Below are positions 32,262 through 43,057 of a stretch of DNA of 64,000 bases, piece after piece. The DNA comes from Chitinophaga sedimenti (lineage in GTDB: Bacteria > Bacteroidota > Bacteroidia > Chitinophagales > Chitinophagaceae), in assembly GCF_023156195.1 (NCBI RefSeq), contig NZ_JAKUKA010000001.1:1240001-1304000 (forward strand), in the 5' to 3' direction. Both the position numbers and the translations under genes were made by a program. The notes under the pieces are model-generated. The model made no database searches. It was not told the origin of the DNA and saw only the letters and a program-made list of their open reading frames with translations. Every line of letters begins with the position of its first letter. Position 1 is the first letter of the stretch.

Positions 32262-32663
32262 ATGAAAGAAGACGTTCAAGGCAATCAACAGGCTGAGCCT
32301 AGCCGCGGCGAGCTGGAAATACTTCAACTATTGTGGAAACATGGCCCTTCCACGGTACGATTCGTAAATGACCAGCTGAATGCGGAAAGGAACGTGATTT
32401 ATACTTCTACCCTCAAAACGATGCAGATCATGACCGACAAGGGCATGCTGGCCAGGGATGAGACGAGTATGAAGCATGTATACAGGCCGTTGCTGGAGGA
32501 GCAGTCTACCAAAGGACTGCTGTTGAACAAATTCCTGGAATCTACTTTTAACGGATCTGCCACAACACTGCTGCAACAGTTGCTGGGCAACGGCAACACC
32601 TCCCGGGGAGAATTGCAGCAGATCAAATCATTGTTGGACAAACTGGAGAACGAACAACCGTAA
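32262..32663 (+). CDS. BlaI/MecI-family transcriptional repressor
   Basis: An intact 133-residue winged-helix repressor. The N-terminal half carries the family pattern SRGELEILQLLWKHGPSTVR and the recognition helix region VIYTSTLKTMQIMTDKGMLA. The C-terminal half (about 85-133) supplies helices for dimerisation. BlaI repressors are cleaved or released when the partner M56 sensor peptidase is activated. Here that partner starts 7 bp downstream, and a perfect palindromic operator lies just upstream. No beta-lactamase is seen nearby, so the pair may respond to another envelope signal. Function as repressor is secure; the inducer is unknown. Confidence 0.92.
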   Translation: MKEDVQGNQQAEPSRGELEILQLLWKHGPSTVRFVNDQLNAERNVIYTSTLKTMQIMTDKGMLARDETSMKHVYRPLLEEQSTKGLLLNKFLESTFNGSATTLLQQLLGNGNTSRGELQQIKSLLDKLENEQP

Positions 32664-32670
32664 CTTTTTA

Positions 32671-34775
32671 ATGATAACCCATATGCAAGCGCTGCTCCAT
32701 CATGAAGTGATACGCGCCATCGGCTGGACATTGATCCATTCGCTCTGGCAGGGTTTTGCCCTCGCTATCTTGGCCGGACTGATCGTCCTGTTTACACGTA
32801 GTGCCAGACCCGCGTTGCGGTACAACCTGTTTACAGGTTTGCTGTGCGTGTTCCTTATTGGAACGGTGATCACTTTCTTTTGTGTGCTGGAAAAGCCAGC
32901 GCCTTTACCGGGTACAGATGGCGTCACACAGACAATATGGGTGTTGAAGGCAGGAGAGAGCGTTCAGCAGGAGTATATAGCGCAAGCCACTTACACCGCG
33001 TGGATGGAGCGTTTCGTTGCTTATTTCGACGAGCATGCGCCATTGCTGGTAACCGGTTGGTTCATCGTATTCGTGGGCAAATTATTATGGTTGTTTTCTT
33101 CCCTCGTATATCTGCAGCGGGTGCGCCGTTACAATACCCTTGTGCCTGCGGCGGAATGGGTAGATAAAGTGACGGAGCTGGCCGGCAGGTTAGGACTGTC
33201 TGTTAAAGTAAAATTGATGGAATCCACGATGGTAAAAGTGCCGTCGGTGGTCGGCGTACTGAAACCTGTGATCCTCGTGCCCGCCGGCCTGCTGGCCGGT
33301 ATGCCGCCCAACCAGGTGGAAGCCGTATTACTGCACGAACTGGCACACATCCGTCGGCGCGATTTCCTGGTGAACCTGTTGCAACACTTCGCCGAAACGA
33401 TCTTCTTCTTCAATCCCGCTTTATTATGGTTATCCGCGCTTATTCGCGAGGAAAGGGAACATTGCTGCGATGACATGGCCATCACTGTTATGCAAAGCAA
33501 ATCGGGATACGTTAGGGCCATCGTATCTTTCATGGAGTACAACACGGATGCCAGGCAAAAGTACGCCATGGCCTTCCCTGGAAAGAAAGGGCAGATGCTG
33601 GACCGGGTGAAGCGTATTGTTCACAACAACAATAAAACACTCAACATGGCAGAAAAATCATTCCTATTGATATGTATCAGCATTATCGGCGCAGCCGGTT
33701 TTGCTTTTTCTCAGCAAGCAAAACAAAAAACGGCATCGCCGCAAACAGACACGGTGGTCGCAGCATCCGCGGAGGCACAGCCAGTTCCGGATAGCGTGAT
33801 CACACCTGGCACAGGTAATGAGACCTATGACACTGTGTTAGCGGCTCCCGTACCGGACCTTGCGCCGGTATCGCGCGAGATCGATGAGTTAGTCCCGGCA
33901 GCAACCGATTCGGTGCCGGAAATCAATAAAGAGGACTACACACTTAGCGGTACCGTGAAGCATAAAAAGGACGGCAAGTCCTACTTAATTGCGGTGAAAA
34001 ATAATGTGGCTACCGGTTTAACGATCGATGGCGTGAAGGTTGCCGCTACGGATTTGCCGAAGTATTACGATGTAATCAATGAAGCGTTCCGCAAGATAGA
34101 AGACTCGCCTGTAGTGGCGCCTACTCCGCCACCGCCACCGGCTGCAGTGAGCGGCATCGCAGGACCTCCACCTCCACCGCTGCCTGCTCAAAGAGGAGTT
34201 CCTGCTGCGGCATCACTGCCTCCACCGCCAGCCGGAAGAACAACTGCTGTTGCACCACCACCTCCACCGCCGCCTCCGTTGCCGGCAACCGTTTATGCCG
34301 GTAGTGTAAATGGCCGTCCCGGAGACGTATATACCTTTACCAACGGCGCCGGGGGACAGGTAACCATGTATTCCAGCAATGGTACTACCACTTCCATCGG
34401 GGGAACCGGTACGCATGTATACACCGAGGTCGATACCGCTTACGGCAGTGCCGACGTTATTGTAACATCGGGACAGCGGGCAGGGTTTACAACGATGCTG
34501 GGAGCACTGTTGTGCGCTCCCGTGGCACGTATAACAGGGCGCCGGCCACCCGCGGAACAGTCGATAACATCCTCGATGAAATGGTGTCCGATGGCCTCAT
34601 CAAATCCCGCGACAGCAAAGTGAAATTTACCCTTACGAGCGACGAGTTTAAAGTGAACGATAAGTCGCAGTCAGAAGACAGGCTGGCGAAGTACAGGCGT
34701 AAGTTCCTCAGCAACGGATCTTCCTATGTGTACAGCAAAGACAAAAACGAATCTTCGATAATTATATCGCAATAA
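32671..34775 (+). CDS. BlaR1-like M56 membrane metallopeptidase with proline-rich linker (frameshifted near C-terminus)
   Basis: Membrane sensor-protease partner of BlaI. Transmembrane segments lie near residues 18-38, 45-68, 125-145 and 328-348. The M56 zinc motif HELAH is in AVLLHELAHIRRRD (about residue 225) with the downstream EREHCCDD ligand motif. After the last membrane segment comes a periplasmic region of about 350 residues with three proline-rich runs (PPPPPP type, about 485-550). The C-terminal block DEMVSDGLIKSRDSKVKFTL is common in Bacteroidota M56 proteins. One base is lost at about 34478-34480 (SGQRGRVYNDAG), after which the frame continues to 34775; the repaired length is 701 residues. 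A start at the ATG at 32683 is equally possible. Confidence 0.88.
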
Positions 34776-34805
34776 CATTCTTCTTTCCGCCAGGAAAAAA
34801 TATTT

Positions 34806-34840
34806 AAAGGCCGCGTAACCAAGTGTACGCGGCCTTTTAC
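34806..34840 (+). terminator. Terminator after blaI-blaR1-like operon
   Basis: A perfect 12-bp stem AAAGGCCGCGTA (34806-34817) with its complement at 34826-34837, an 8-nt loop, and a T-rich tail. It is 30 bp after the M56 peptidase stop. Confidence 0.85.
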
Positions 34841-34895
34841 GTTGTTATCATGATACAGCCATTTATGTAAAAGTCTACAAACTTGGTGGGATAAC

Positions 34896-34926
34896 TTGGT
34901 TATTTAGTTTTGTGTCGATACATTTG
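34896..34926 (+). promoter_or_regulatory. Bacteroidota-type promoter upstream of M28 peptidase
   Basis: A perfect -7 element TACATTTG (34919-34926) lies 20 nt after a -33 TTG (34896-34898), matching the TTTG-N19-21-TANNTTTG pattern of Bacteroidota primary sigma factors. It is 100 bp upstream of the peptidase start. Confidence 0.7.
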
Positions 34927-35026
34927 CATCATAAACATTAGCCATAGCCAGTGCCGAACTGGCCGTGGAAAAGTTATGCCAACCTGGGAAAAATCCGTAG
35001 TTTATATAGATAATTAGAAGGCATTT

Positions 35027-37209
35027 ATGAGAAAATATTTACGTACCGGCAGCCTTGCGATCGCTGTTTTATCCGGTATCCCGACGCTGGCACAAACTCC
35101 TGCCGGGCAACTGCAACTGGAAAAGAAATTTGATGCGCTGATAGACGCAAAACATATCGGCGAAAATATAAAGTTGTTCTCCGCAAAGCCCCATGCCATA
35201 GGCTCTCCGCAGGGCAAACTGGTGGCGGAACAGATTCTCGCGCAGTTTAAAAGCTACGGTTGGGACGCAAAAATCGAAACGTATCATGTACTGTTTCCTA
35301 CACCTAAAGAAAGGGTGCTGGAGCTGACAGGTCCCTTGAAATATAAAGCCGTGCTGAAAGAGCCGGTATTGAAGGAAGACGGCACATCCGGACAGGAGGG
35401 GCAGCTGCCCACCTACAATGCCCGGAGCGCCGATGGTGATGTGGAAGCGGAGCTGGTATACGTAAACTTCGGCTTGCCGTCTGATTACGAGCAGCTGGAG
35501 AAACTGGGCATCGATGTAAAAGGTAAGATCGTTATTGCGCGCTACGGCCGTTCCTGGCGTGGGATCAAGCCAAAGATCGCACAGGAGCACGGGGCGATAG
35601 GCTGCATCATTTATGCAGACCCCAAAGAAGATGGTTATTACCAGGGAGAGGTTTATCCGAAAGGTCCTTATAAGAACGAGTTTGGGGTACAACGCGGCTC
35701 CGTAATGGACATCGTAAAGTATCCCGGCGATCCGCTGACTCCCGGCACGGCGTCTACTGAAAACGCGCAGCGGCTCGATCGCCTGAACGCGCCGAACCTG
35801 TTAAAGATCCCGGTATTGCCGATCAGCGCACACGATGCGAAACCTTTACTGGCAGCGTTAGGCGGACCAGTGCCACCGGCAGACTGGCGCGGCGCTTTCC
35901 CCTTCACCTATCATGTAGGGCCGGGCAAAGCGAAGCTGCACCTGAAAGTGGCGTTCAACTGGGATATCAAGCCTGCCTATAACGTAATTGCAACGATCAA
36001 AGGCGCGCAGTATCCCGACCAATGGGTGATTCGCGGTAACCATCATGATGCCTGGGTAAACGGTGCGGCCGATCCGGTAAGTGGTCTGGCCTCTTTACTG
36101 GAAGAAGCAAAAGCCATTGGTGAACTTGTGAAAAGTGGCCACCAGTTCAAACGCACGCTCGTGTATTGCGCATGGGATGGCGAAGAACCCGGTCTCCTCG
36201 GCTCCACCGAATGGTTGGAAGATCATCAGCAGGACCTGCAACAGAAAACGGTCGCTTACATCAATACCGATGGTAATGGCCGCGGTTTCCTCGAAGCGGG
36301 CGGTTCGCACGCATTGGAAGGCCTGGTAGGTGATATCGCCAAACAGGTAAACGATCCGCAGACGAACGTAAGTGTGTGGGAGCGAAGCAAGGCGGAAATT
36401 GTAGCCAACGGCGCATCCACCAAAACGAAAAAGAACTGCTGGCGCGGGAGAGCGTAAAGCTCAGCGCACTGGGCTCTGGTTCTGATTACTCGAGCTTCCT
36501 GCAACATGCTGGCATTCCCGTACTGAACCTGGCTTTCGGTGGGGAAGATGTGGCTGGCGAGTATCATTCGATCTATGATTCTTACGATTTGTTCGTGCGT
36601 TTTAAAGATCCGGGTTTTGTATATGGCGTAGCACTGTCGCAGGTGGCCGGCCGCTCCGCGATCCGTTTGGCGGATGCGGAACTGTTGCCGTTCGATTTCC
36701 GCAGGCTGTATAAAACCATCAATGGCTATGCGACGGAGCTGCAATCGGCGGTAGATGCAGAACGGGAGAATACACAAGTTGAAAATCAATTGATCAACAG
36801 TAAGGTTTACGCACTGGCTGCGGATCCTACTGATAAACAGGAATTGCCGAAAGCGAAAGACGAAGTGCCTTTCCTCGATTTCTCACCTTTGCAGAATGCG
36901 CTGATCGCCTTTGATAAAGCGGCATCGCACCTGGCGGATACGTTGGCGAAACGACCTGCTTCTGCTGCAGTGAACAAGGCTTTATATCAGGCCGAACAGC
37001 AATTGCTGACACAACAGGGTTTGCCGCGCCGCGACTGGTATAAGCACACGATTTACGCACCCGGATTTTACACGGGTTATGGCGTAAAAACACTGCCCGG
37101 CATCCGCGAAGCCATCGAACAGCGCAACTGGAAGGAAGCGCAGGAACAGATTGAGATCGTGGCAGGCAGCATCAACAAATTAACAGCCTATCTGCATCAG
37201 ATTCTATAA
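35027..37209 (+). CDS. M28 family metallopeptidase, glutamate carboxypeptidase II type (frameshifted)
   Basis: A secreted zinc exopeptidase expected to remove C-terminal residues from peptides in the periplasm. Signal peptide MRKYLRTGSLAIAVLSGIPTLAQ. The three GCPII domains are recognisable: a protease-associated domain (about 120-270, KGKIVIARYGRSWRGIKPKI), the M28 catalytic domain and a C-terminal TfR-like dimerisation helix bundle. Zinc ligands fall in GNHHDAW (His), GAADPVSG (bridging Asp), AWDGEEPG (catalytic Glu pair), INTDGNG (Asp) and GEYHSIYDS (His). One base is missing in A5 at 36428-36432 (TKTKKELLARESVKL). The repaired length is 727 residues. A susC gene follows 86 bp later, which suggests that peptides may be the cargo of that SusCD pair (inference). 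Confidence 0.92.
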
Positions 37210-37295
37210 TAAACAGCCCTAAGACGAACAACAATTATCGACTAAAAAAGGTGGCGGATACGCTGCCCGGAAATCTATTGCCTAAAAAAACTGTA

Positions 37296-40200
37296 ATGAA
37301 AACACTTACTTATCTATTTACTTTTCTGTTGCTGGCGGCCACGGCCTCGGCACAGAAGCGTGTCGCCGGCACCGTGAGGTCGTCCGACAATACCGCATTG
37401 CCGGGCGTATCCGTGCAGGTAAAAGGCAGCAGCCGCGGCGCAGCCACCGATGCCAACGGCCGCTACCAGCTGGAGCTGCAGCCCGGCGACCAGGTACTGG
37501 TATTCAGTTACACCGGCCAGCAAACACAGGAAGCCCGCGTAACGGATACTTTGTTAAACATTACACTGAACGCTTCGAACAAAACGCTGAACGAGGTGCT
37601 CGTGGTTGCCTATGGTACGGCGAATAAGCTGTCGTATACGGGTTCCGCTTCTACGGTGAGCGCTAAGGAAATTGAGCGGCAGCAGGTATCGAGCATCAGC
37701 CGTGCATTGCAGGGCGCGGTGCCCGGTGTGCAGTCGGTGTCGTCGGCCGGGCAGCCTGGCAGCAATGCCACGATCCGCATCCGTGGTATCGGTTCCATCA
37801 ACGCGTCGAGCGATCCGCTGTATGTGGTGGATGGTGTACCGTTCTCGGGGAATATTAATGTGATCAATCCTGCCGATATCCAGTCCATCAGCGTGCTGAA
37901 AGATGCGGCGGCCAGTGCGTTGTACGGCTCGCGTGGCGCCAATGGTGTCGTGATCATTGCTACGAAACAAGGTCGCTATAACGCAAAGCCTACGGTGACG
38001 TTGAATGCCAGCACGGGTTGGTCGAGCCGCGCAGTGAAAGATTATTCCACTGCCAGTATCGGCGAATATTTTGAACTGCAATGGGAAGCATTGCGGAACA
38101 AGCAGCTGGACAACGGCCGTACTGCCGAAGCAGCAGCGCAGTACGCGACAGATAACGTTGTAAACACCCTCAAAATAAATCCTTTTGGTCCCAATTACCT
38201 GAAGCCGGTTGGCCTCGACGGTAAACTCGTATCCGGCGCAACGCCGCTCTGGAACGATGACTGGAGCGAATCGACACAACGTACGGGCATCCGCCAGCAG
38301 GTAGACCTGAACGTGAGCGGCGGTAATGAAAACTCGCGCTACTTCGTATCGGCCGGTTACCTGGATGACAAAGGTTTTATCATCGGCTCCGGCTTTACGC
38401 GTTACAACGCCCGCGTGAACTATAATACAAAAGTAAACCGCTGGTTTGAAGCCGGTGTCAACTTTGCCGCCACTTCTGCGGTGCAGGACGCGCCACCGCA
38501 GGACGACAGCCAGCAGGGCAACTATGCGAACTTCGGCCGCATCGTGTCCAACATTTATCCGATTTACGAACACAACGCGGACGGTACCCTGAAGCTGGAT
38601 AATAACGGCAACAAGATTTATGATTTTGGCAACTATCGTCCGAGTGCAGCCGCTACAGGCAATAACCTGCTGGGTTCCTCCAGGTTGAATAAATACAACA
38701 ACAAACAAGATAACCTGATCTTCCGTGGTAACATTCAAATCAACCTGCTGGAAGGATTGAAATTTAAAACGAGTATCAACGCCGATTATACCAACGGATT
38801 AAGTCATAGTTATAGCAATCCGCTGTACGGTGGCGGCGTTAGCACCCGTGGTTCGGTAAGTAAGAGCGAAGGTCGTACCCTGGCCTATACGCTGAATAAC
38901 TTCCTCGACTATACGTTCAAGCTGTCGGACGATCATTCTTTTAACGTGTTAGCAGGGCAGGAGGTGTACGTGTATAACTACTCGGCACTGTCCGGCAGCA
39001 AAAATAACTTTGGTTTCATCGGGAAAGATGAACCTTCCGCGGCCTCTATCATAACAGGCTTCAACGGCAGCAGTGACGAGTACAAACTCGCCAGCTATCT
39101 CGCGAAAGTGGATTATAATTTCCAGGAGAAGTATTTCCTATCCGGTAGTTTCCGCCGCGACGGCTCCTCCCGTTTTCACCCGGACAGCCGCTGGGGCAAC
39201 TTTTGGTCGGTAGGTGCTTCGTGGACATTAACGCAGGAAGAATGGCTGAAAGGTATCAGCGGCCTGGATGTATTGAAACTCCGCGCCAGCTACGGCGCGC
39301 AGGGTAACGATAACCTCGGCAGTTATTACCAGTACCGGGACCTCTATTCCATTTATAACAGTTTGGGAGAAGCCGGCGCGATCAGCGCACGCATGCCCAC
39401 ACCGGGACTGAAATGGGAAACGAACCTGAACCTCAACGTGGGCGTAGATGTAGCATTACTCAACAATCGCCTGTTGTTCTCCGCTGAATACTTTGAACGC
39501 CAGTCGAAAGACCTGCTGTTCCAGCGCCCCATCGCTCCTTCACTGGGTTATGGCTCGATCGATGATAATATCGGTGCGATGAAAAACACGGGCTTCGATC
39601 TGCAACTGACAGGTACGCCGGTGGTGACGAAAGATTTTAAGTGGGACATTGGCATCAACCTGGGTCATTATAAAAACCGCATTACGGAACTGCCGCAGAA
39701 GGAGATTATCCCGGCCAACACCTCCGTGGTGGGTCCTACCAAGAAACTGGTGGTGGGCAGCTCGGTATACGATTTCTTTATCCGCGAATGGGCGGGCGTG
39801 GACCAGACCACTGGTCTGCCTACGTGGTATAAAAACGTGTATGAAACGGCGCCCGATGGCAGCCAGGTATTGAAAGGCCGCACCACAACGAGCGTGTACG
39901 CGCAGGCCGATCAATACTTTGTAGGCAGCTCGCTACCCGATGTAGCCGGCGGTATCAATACCACCCTTAATTACAAAGGCATCGAACTATCTGCTTTGCT
40001 GGCGTTTAACATTGGTGGTAAAGTGCTGGATTACGACCTCGTGATGCTGAGCCACAACGGTAACAATACAGGTCGCACCTGGAGCCGCGACATCCTGAAC
40101 CACTGGACGCCTGACAACACCAATACCGATATACCGCGCCTGACCACGGATAATACCAACTGGAACAGTACTTCCACCAGGTTTTTGTTTGATGCGACTT

Positions 40201-40418
40201 ATGCAAGGCTACGCAATATTGGTTTGAGCTACACCTTACCGGCGAACCTGGTATCCCGTTTACGTTTGCAGCAACTGCGCGTGTACGGAAGGGGAGAGAA
40301 CCTGGTTACTTTTTATAAACACGATGGACTTGATCCCGAGCAGGCGATGGACGGCGTAACGTTTTATCGTTACCCCGCCCAGAAAACCTTCTCCATCGGG
40401 CTTGACCTGTCGTTCTAA
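37296..40418 (+). CDS. SusC-family TonB-dependent outer-membrane transporter, second locus
   Basis: An intact importer of 1,040 residues. The ATG at 37296 is chosen over an upstream frame extension because it starts the signal peptide MKTLTYLFTFLLLAATASAQ. Domains: carboxypeptidase-like sandwich (GTVRSSDNTALPGVSVQVKG), TonB box region (NEVLVVAYGT), plug with IRGIGSINASSDPLYVVDG and YGSRGANGVVIIATKQG, then the beta-barrel ending in KTFSIGLDLSF. It is followed 24 bp later by susD and then by a TlpA-like thioredoxin, and preceded by an M28 peptidase. No glycoside hydrolase is linked. The substrate is therefore unclear; peptide or glycopeptide cargo fits the context but is only an inference. Confidence 0.95.
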   Translation: MKTLTYLFTFLLLAATASAQKRVAGTVRSSDNTALPGVSVQVKGSSRGAATDANGRYQLELQPGDQVLVFSYTGQQTQEARVTDTLLNITLNASNKTLNEVLVVAYGTANKLSYTGSASTVSAKEIERQQVSSISRALQGAVPGVQSVSSAGQPGSNATIRIRGIGSINASSDPLYVVDGVPFSGNINVINPADIQSISVLKDAAASALYGSRGANGVVIIATKQGRYNAKPTVTLNASTGWSSRAVKDYSTASIGEYFELQWEALRNKQLDNGRTAEAAAQYATDNVVNTLKINPFGPNYLKPVGLDGKLVSGATPLWNDDWSESTQRTGIRQQVDLNVSGGNENSRYFVSAGYLDDKGFIIGSGFTRYNARVNYNTKVNRWFEAGVNFAATSAVQDAPPQDDSQQGNYANFGRIVSNIYPIYEHNADGTLKLDNNGNKIYDFGNYRPSAAATGNNLLGSSRLNKYNNKQDNLIFRGNIQINLLEGLKFKTSINADYTNGLSHSYSNPLYGGGVSTRGSVSKSEGRTLAYTLNNFLDYTFKLSDDHSFNVLAGQEVYVYNYSALSGSKNNFGFIGKDEPSAASIITGFNGSSDEYKLASYLAKVDYNFQEKYFLSGSFRRDGSSRFHPDSRWGNFWSVGASWTLTQEEWLKGISGLDVLKLRASYGAQGNDNLGSYYQYRDLYSIYNSLGEAGAISARMPTPGLKWETNLNLNVGVDVALLNNRLLFSAEYFERQSKDLLFQRPIAPSLGYGSIDDNIGAMKNTGFDLQLTGTPVVTKDFKWDIGINLGHYKNRITELPQKEIIPANTSVVGPTKKLVVGSSVYDFFIREWAGVDQTTGLPTWYKNVYETAPDGSQVLKGRTTTSVYAQADQYFVGSSLPDVAGGINTTLNYKGIELSALLAFNIGGKVLDYDLVMLSHNGNNTGRTWSRDILNHWTPDNTNTDIPRLTTDNTNWNSTSTRFLFDATYARLRNIGLSYTLPANLVSRLRLQQLRVYGRGENLVTFYKHDGLDPEQAMDGVTFYRYPAQKTFSIGLDLSF

Positions 40419-40442
40419 TTGTAATCACTTAAAAGAAGAAAC

Positions 40443-41931
40443 ATGAAAAGGAATATATATGCGCTGCTGGCGGGATCGATACTGTTTTTTTCTTCCTGCA
40501 AGAAAGAATGGTTTGAAACATCGCCCTCCGGAAGCCTGACTGGTAGCGAGATTTACGCCACCACAAAAACATCGATGCGCTGATGAACGGTACGCTGCGT
40601 TACCTGATGGAAACCGCTACCTCGCAGGATAACCCCGGTTACGGTTCGATTATGCTGTCGCAGGAAGTTATGGCCAGCGATGCCATTGCCCGCGATGGCG
40701 TGTACGGTTACCTGGCTACTTACGGCTTTACCGATCCGTTTGACAATACCACGCGTCGCGCGCTGTTTTACTGGACATTCCAGTATAAGGTGATTGACAA
40801 CTGTAATGGTATTATCGCGAACGTTGATAAAGCGGAAGGCACGGATACCGAAAAGCGTTACCTGAAAGGCCAGGCGCTGGCGCTGCGCGCGTTTGTGTAC
40901 CTGAACCTGGTGCGCCAGTACCAGTTTACCTTCGCAAAAGATGCGAATGCGAAAGGCGTTCCTATCTACACAGCGCCCACTACACCATCGTCACAACCGA
41001 AGAAACGGGCCAGCGTAACGGAAGTGTACAACCGGTGTTGGCAGATCTCCGCGAAGCCGCGCCGCTGTTACAGGGCTTTAAACGCACGGTTAAAAATCGC
41101 CTGGACCTGAACGTGGTAAATGGTTTGGCAGCCCGCACTTTCCTGGCGCAGGAAAACTGGGACTCGGCGGCTGCAAGGGCAGTGCTGGCCCGTCAGTCGT
41201 ACCCGATCATGGAGGCGAGCGAATACAGCAAAGGCTTTAGCGATGTAAGTAACGTAGAATGGATCTGGGGCCATCCGCAGGCGACCGACCAGAACCTGGG
41301 CGGGGCTTCTTTCTTCGGTTATATTGATGTAACACCAACGACCGGTTATCGCAGCATTATGGCGGACCCTAACTTTAAGGCGATTTTTACCGATGGCGAT
41401 ATTCGTAAAAACCTGTTTCGCATCAACACAGATACTACAAACGCTTTGTTTGGCTGGTTGCAGTATACCAAATTCGTGAACAAGGCAGACCAGAGCGGTC
41501 ATATTCCTTTGATGCGTTCGTCCGAGCAACTGCTGATAGAAGCGGAAGCGAAAGCGCGTCTCAACAAACTGGCTGATGCGATTACGGCACTAAATGGCTT
41601 GCGCAGCAAACGCGGCCTGTCCACACTCACCTCCGGTACCTTCACGCAGCCCCAGCTCATCGACGAAATCATCCGCGAAAGAAGGCGGGAGCTTTGGGGC
41701 GAAGGTTTTGCCTTATCTGATCTGCTGCGTTTGCAACGTGCGGTGGTGAGGACCGCATCTGCCGAAAAGTTCACGGTGAATACGGCTAACGGCGGCTCGC
41801 GGCAGGAAACCGTAAAAGGGCATCATCAGCTGAAGTTCCCGGATAAAACGGACTTCGTGGTGAACAGTAATTATTACCTGTTCTCGATCCCGTTCAACGA
41901 AATCAACAGCAATCCGCATATTAACGACTAA
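40443..41931 (+). CDS. SusD-family lipoprotein, second locus (frameshifted)
   Basis: Surface substrate-binding lipoprotein paired with the SusC above. Start MKRNIYALLAGSILFFSSCK carries lipobox FSSC with Cys19. Two single-base losses break it: in A5 at 40565-40569 (ATTKNIDALMNGTLRYL) and in the GG at 41034-41035 (EVYNRVLADLREAAPLL). Repair gives 496 residues. The SusD pattern is visible in KGQALALRAFVYLNLVRQYQ, the C-terminal IIRERRRELWGEGFALSDLL and the typical ending FNEINSNPHIND. It lies 24 bp after susC and 11 bp before the TlpA-like gene, so the three probably form one transcript. Confidence 0.93.
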
Positions 41932-41942
41932 ACCGCATCAAC

Positions 41943-42928
41943 ATGAAAAATAAATATTGGCTGCTTACCGCGCTGTTATTGTACCGTGGCTGCTTCGGCG
42001 CAATCGTTCGGACTTAGTGGTACGGTAAATGGTGTGAAGGACGGCAAGGTGTACCTGCAGCAGTTTCAAAATAAAATGTTTACGACAATTGATTCCGCAG
42101 TGATTGAGAACGGGCGTTTTACATTTCGCACGAAGCCGGTACTGCCGGAGTTGTATGGCATTACATTGAATCCCGCGAAGAGCCCGTATTTCCTCTTCCT
42201 GGAAAACAGTAAAATAGAAGTGACCCCTGGATACGGCGCGGTATTTCCGGAATACGACCGTAAAGGGATCGAAAGCGCAGGAAGTGTATACGGCCTGGCA
42301 GGCAAACAGTAATGTGCCGCTGGAGGAGCTGATCAAGGCGAATCCCGCGTCGCTGGCCACGGCGTACATCTTTTACCGCTATTACACTTATCGAACTACG
42401 CCGGAGGAAATAGAGCGCGGCATTGCCCTCCTGGATCCTTCGCTGCGGCAAACGCAGTTCGTGAAAGTGTTGCAGCAGTTGCCGACCACCCTGCGTTCCG
42501 TGGAAGTGGGCAAAAAGGCGCCGGACTTCGTGATCAATGATCCAGAAGGCAGGCCGGTACATTTTAAGGAGCAACTTGGTAAAAAGTACGTGCTGCTCGA
42601 CTTCTGGGCGAGCTGGTGCGGTCCCTGCCGGGCAGAGAACCCGAACCTGGTGCGCACGTACAACTTGTATAAAGACAAAGGGTTCGACATCTTCGCCGTG
42701 TCGCTGGACCGTAACGGCGATCGCGATAAGTGGTTGAAAGCCATAGCGGATGATCAACTTACCTGGCATCATGCTTCCGATCTGGCCTACTGGAATTGCG
42801 AACCGGCTGCGCTGTACGGCGTGCGGGCAATTCCCTCCAACCTGCTGATCGCGCCGGACGGTACCATCGTAGCGCGCAACCTGCGTGGAAAGGAGCTGGA
42901 AGCCAAATTAGGAGAGCTGCTGCATTAA
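41943..42928 (+). CDS. TlpA-like thioredoxin with N-terminal DUF4369-like domain (frameshifted)
   Basis: A periplasmic disulfide oxidoreductase of the TlpA/ResA kind. The start at 41943 gives MKNKYWLLTALLL, then a frameshift near 41983 (net +1 or -2) before TVAASAQSFGLSGTVNG. Residues about 20-110 look like DUF4369 (DGKVYLQQFQNKMFTTIDSA, ENGRFTFRTK). A second shift of the same kind lies at about 42265-42280 (SAQEVYTAWQANSN). The C-terminal thioredoxin domain is complete: APDFVINDPEGRPVHF, then FWASWCGPCRAENPN with the CGPC active site at 42616-42627, and the cis-Pro in VRAIPSNLLI. About 328 residues, shorter than the ~370 usual for this architecture; the middle linker appears abbreviated. It ends the susCD unit and is followed by a terminator. 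Confidence 0.85.
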
Positions 42929-42935
42929 AATATCA

Positions 42936-42972
42936 GCTGCCGGCAGGTTCTGTACGTGCCGGCAGCCTTTTT
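42936..42972 (+). terminator. Terminator after susCD-TlpA unit
   Basis: A 10-bp perfect stem GCTGCCGGCA (42936-42945) and TGCCGGCAGC (42957-42966) followed by CTTTTT, 8 bp after the stop codon. Confidence 0.88.
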
Positions 42973-43057
42973 CCCGTTTGCGTAAATCAATTTCCCGTTT
43001 CGATCCGCCCGGCAGCGCCAATGACCTTAATTTCATAGCATTAACCATTATTCAATT

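Noticed and set aside
37554..38738. 394-codon minus-strand ORF inside the second susC
   Set aside because: It is antisense to an intact, well-recognised SusC gene; its His/Arg/Ile-rich composition is that of a shadow frame and it has no domain.
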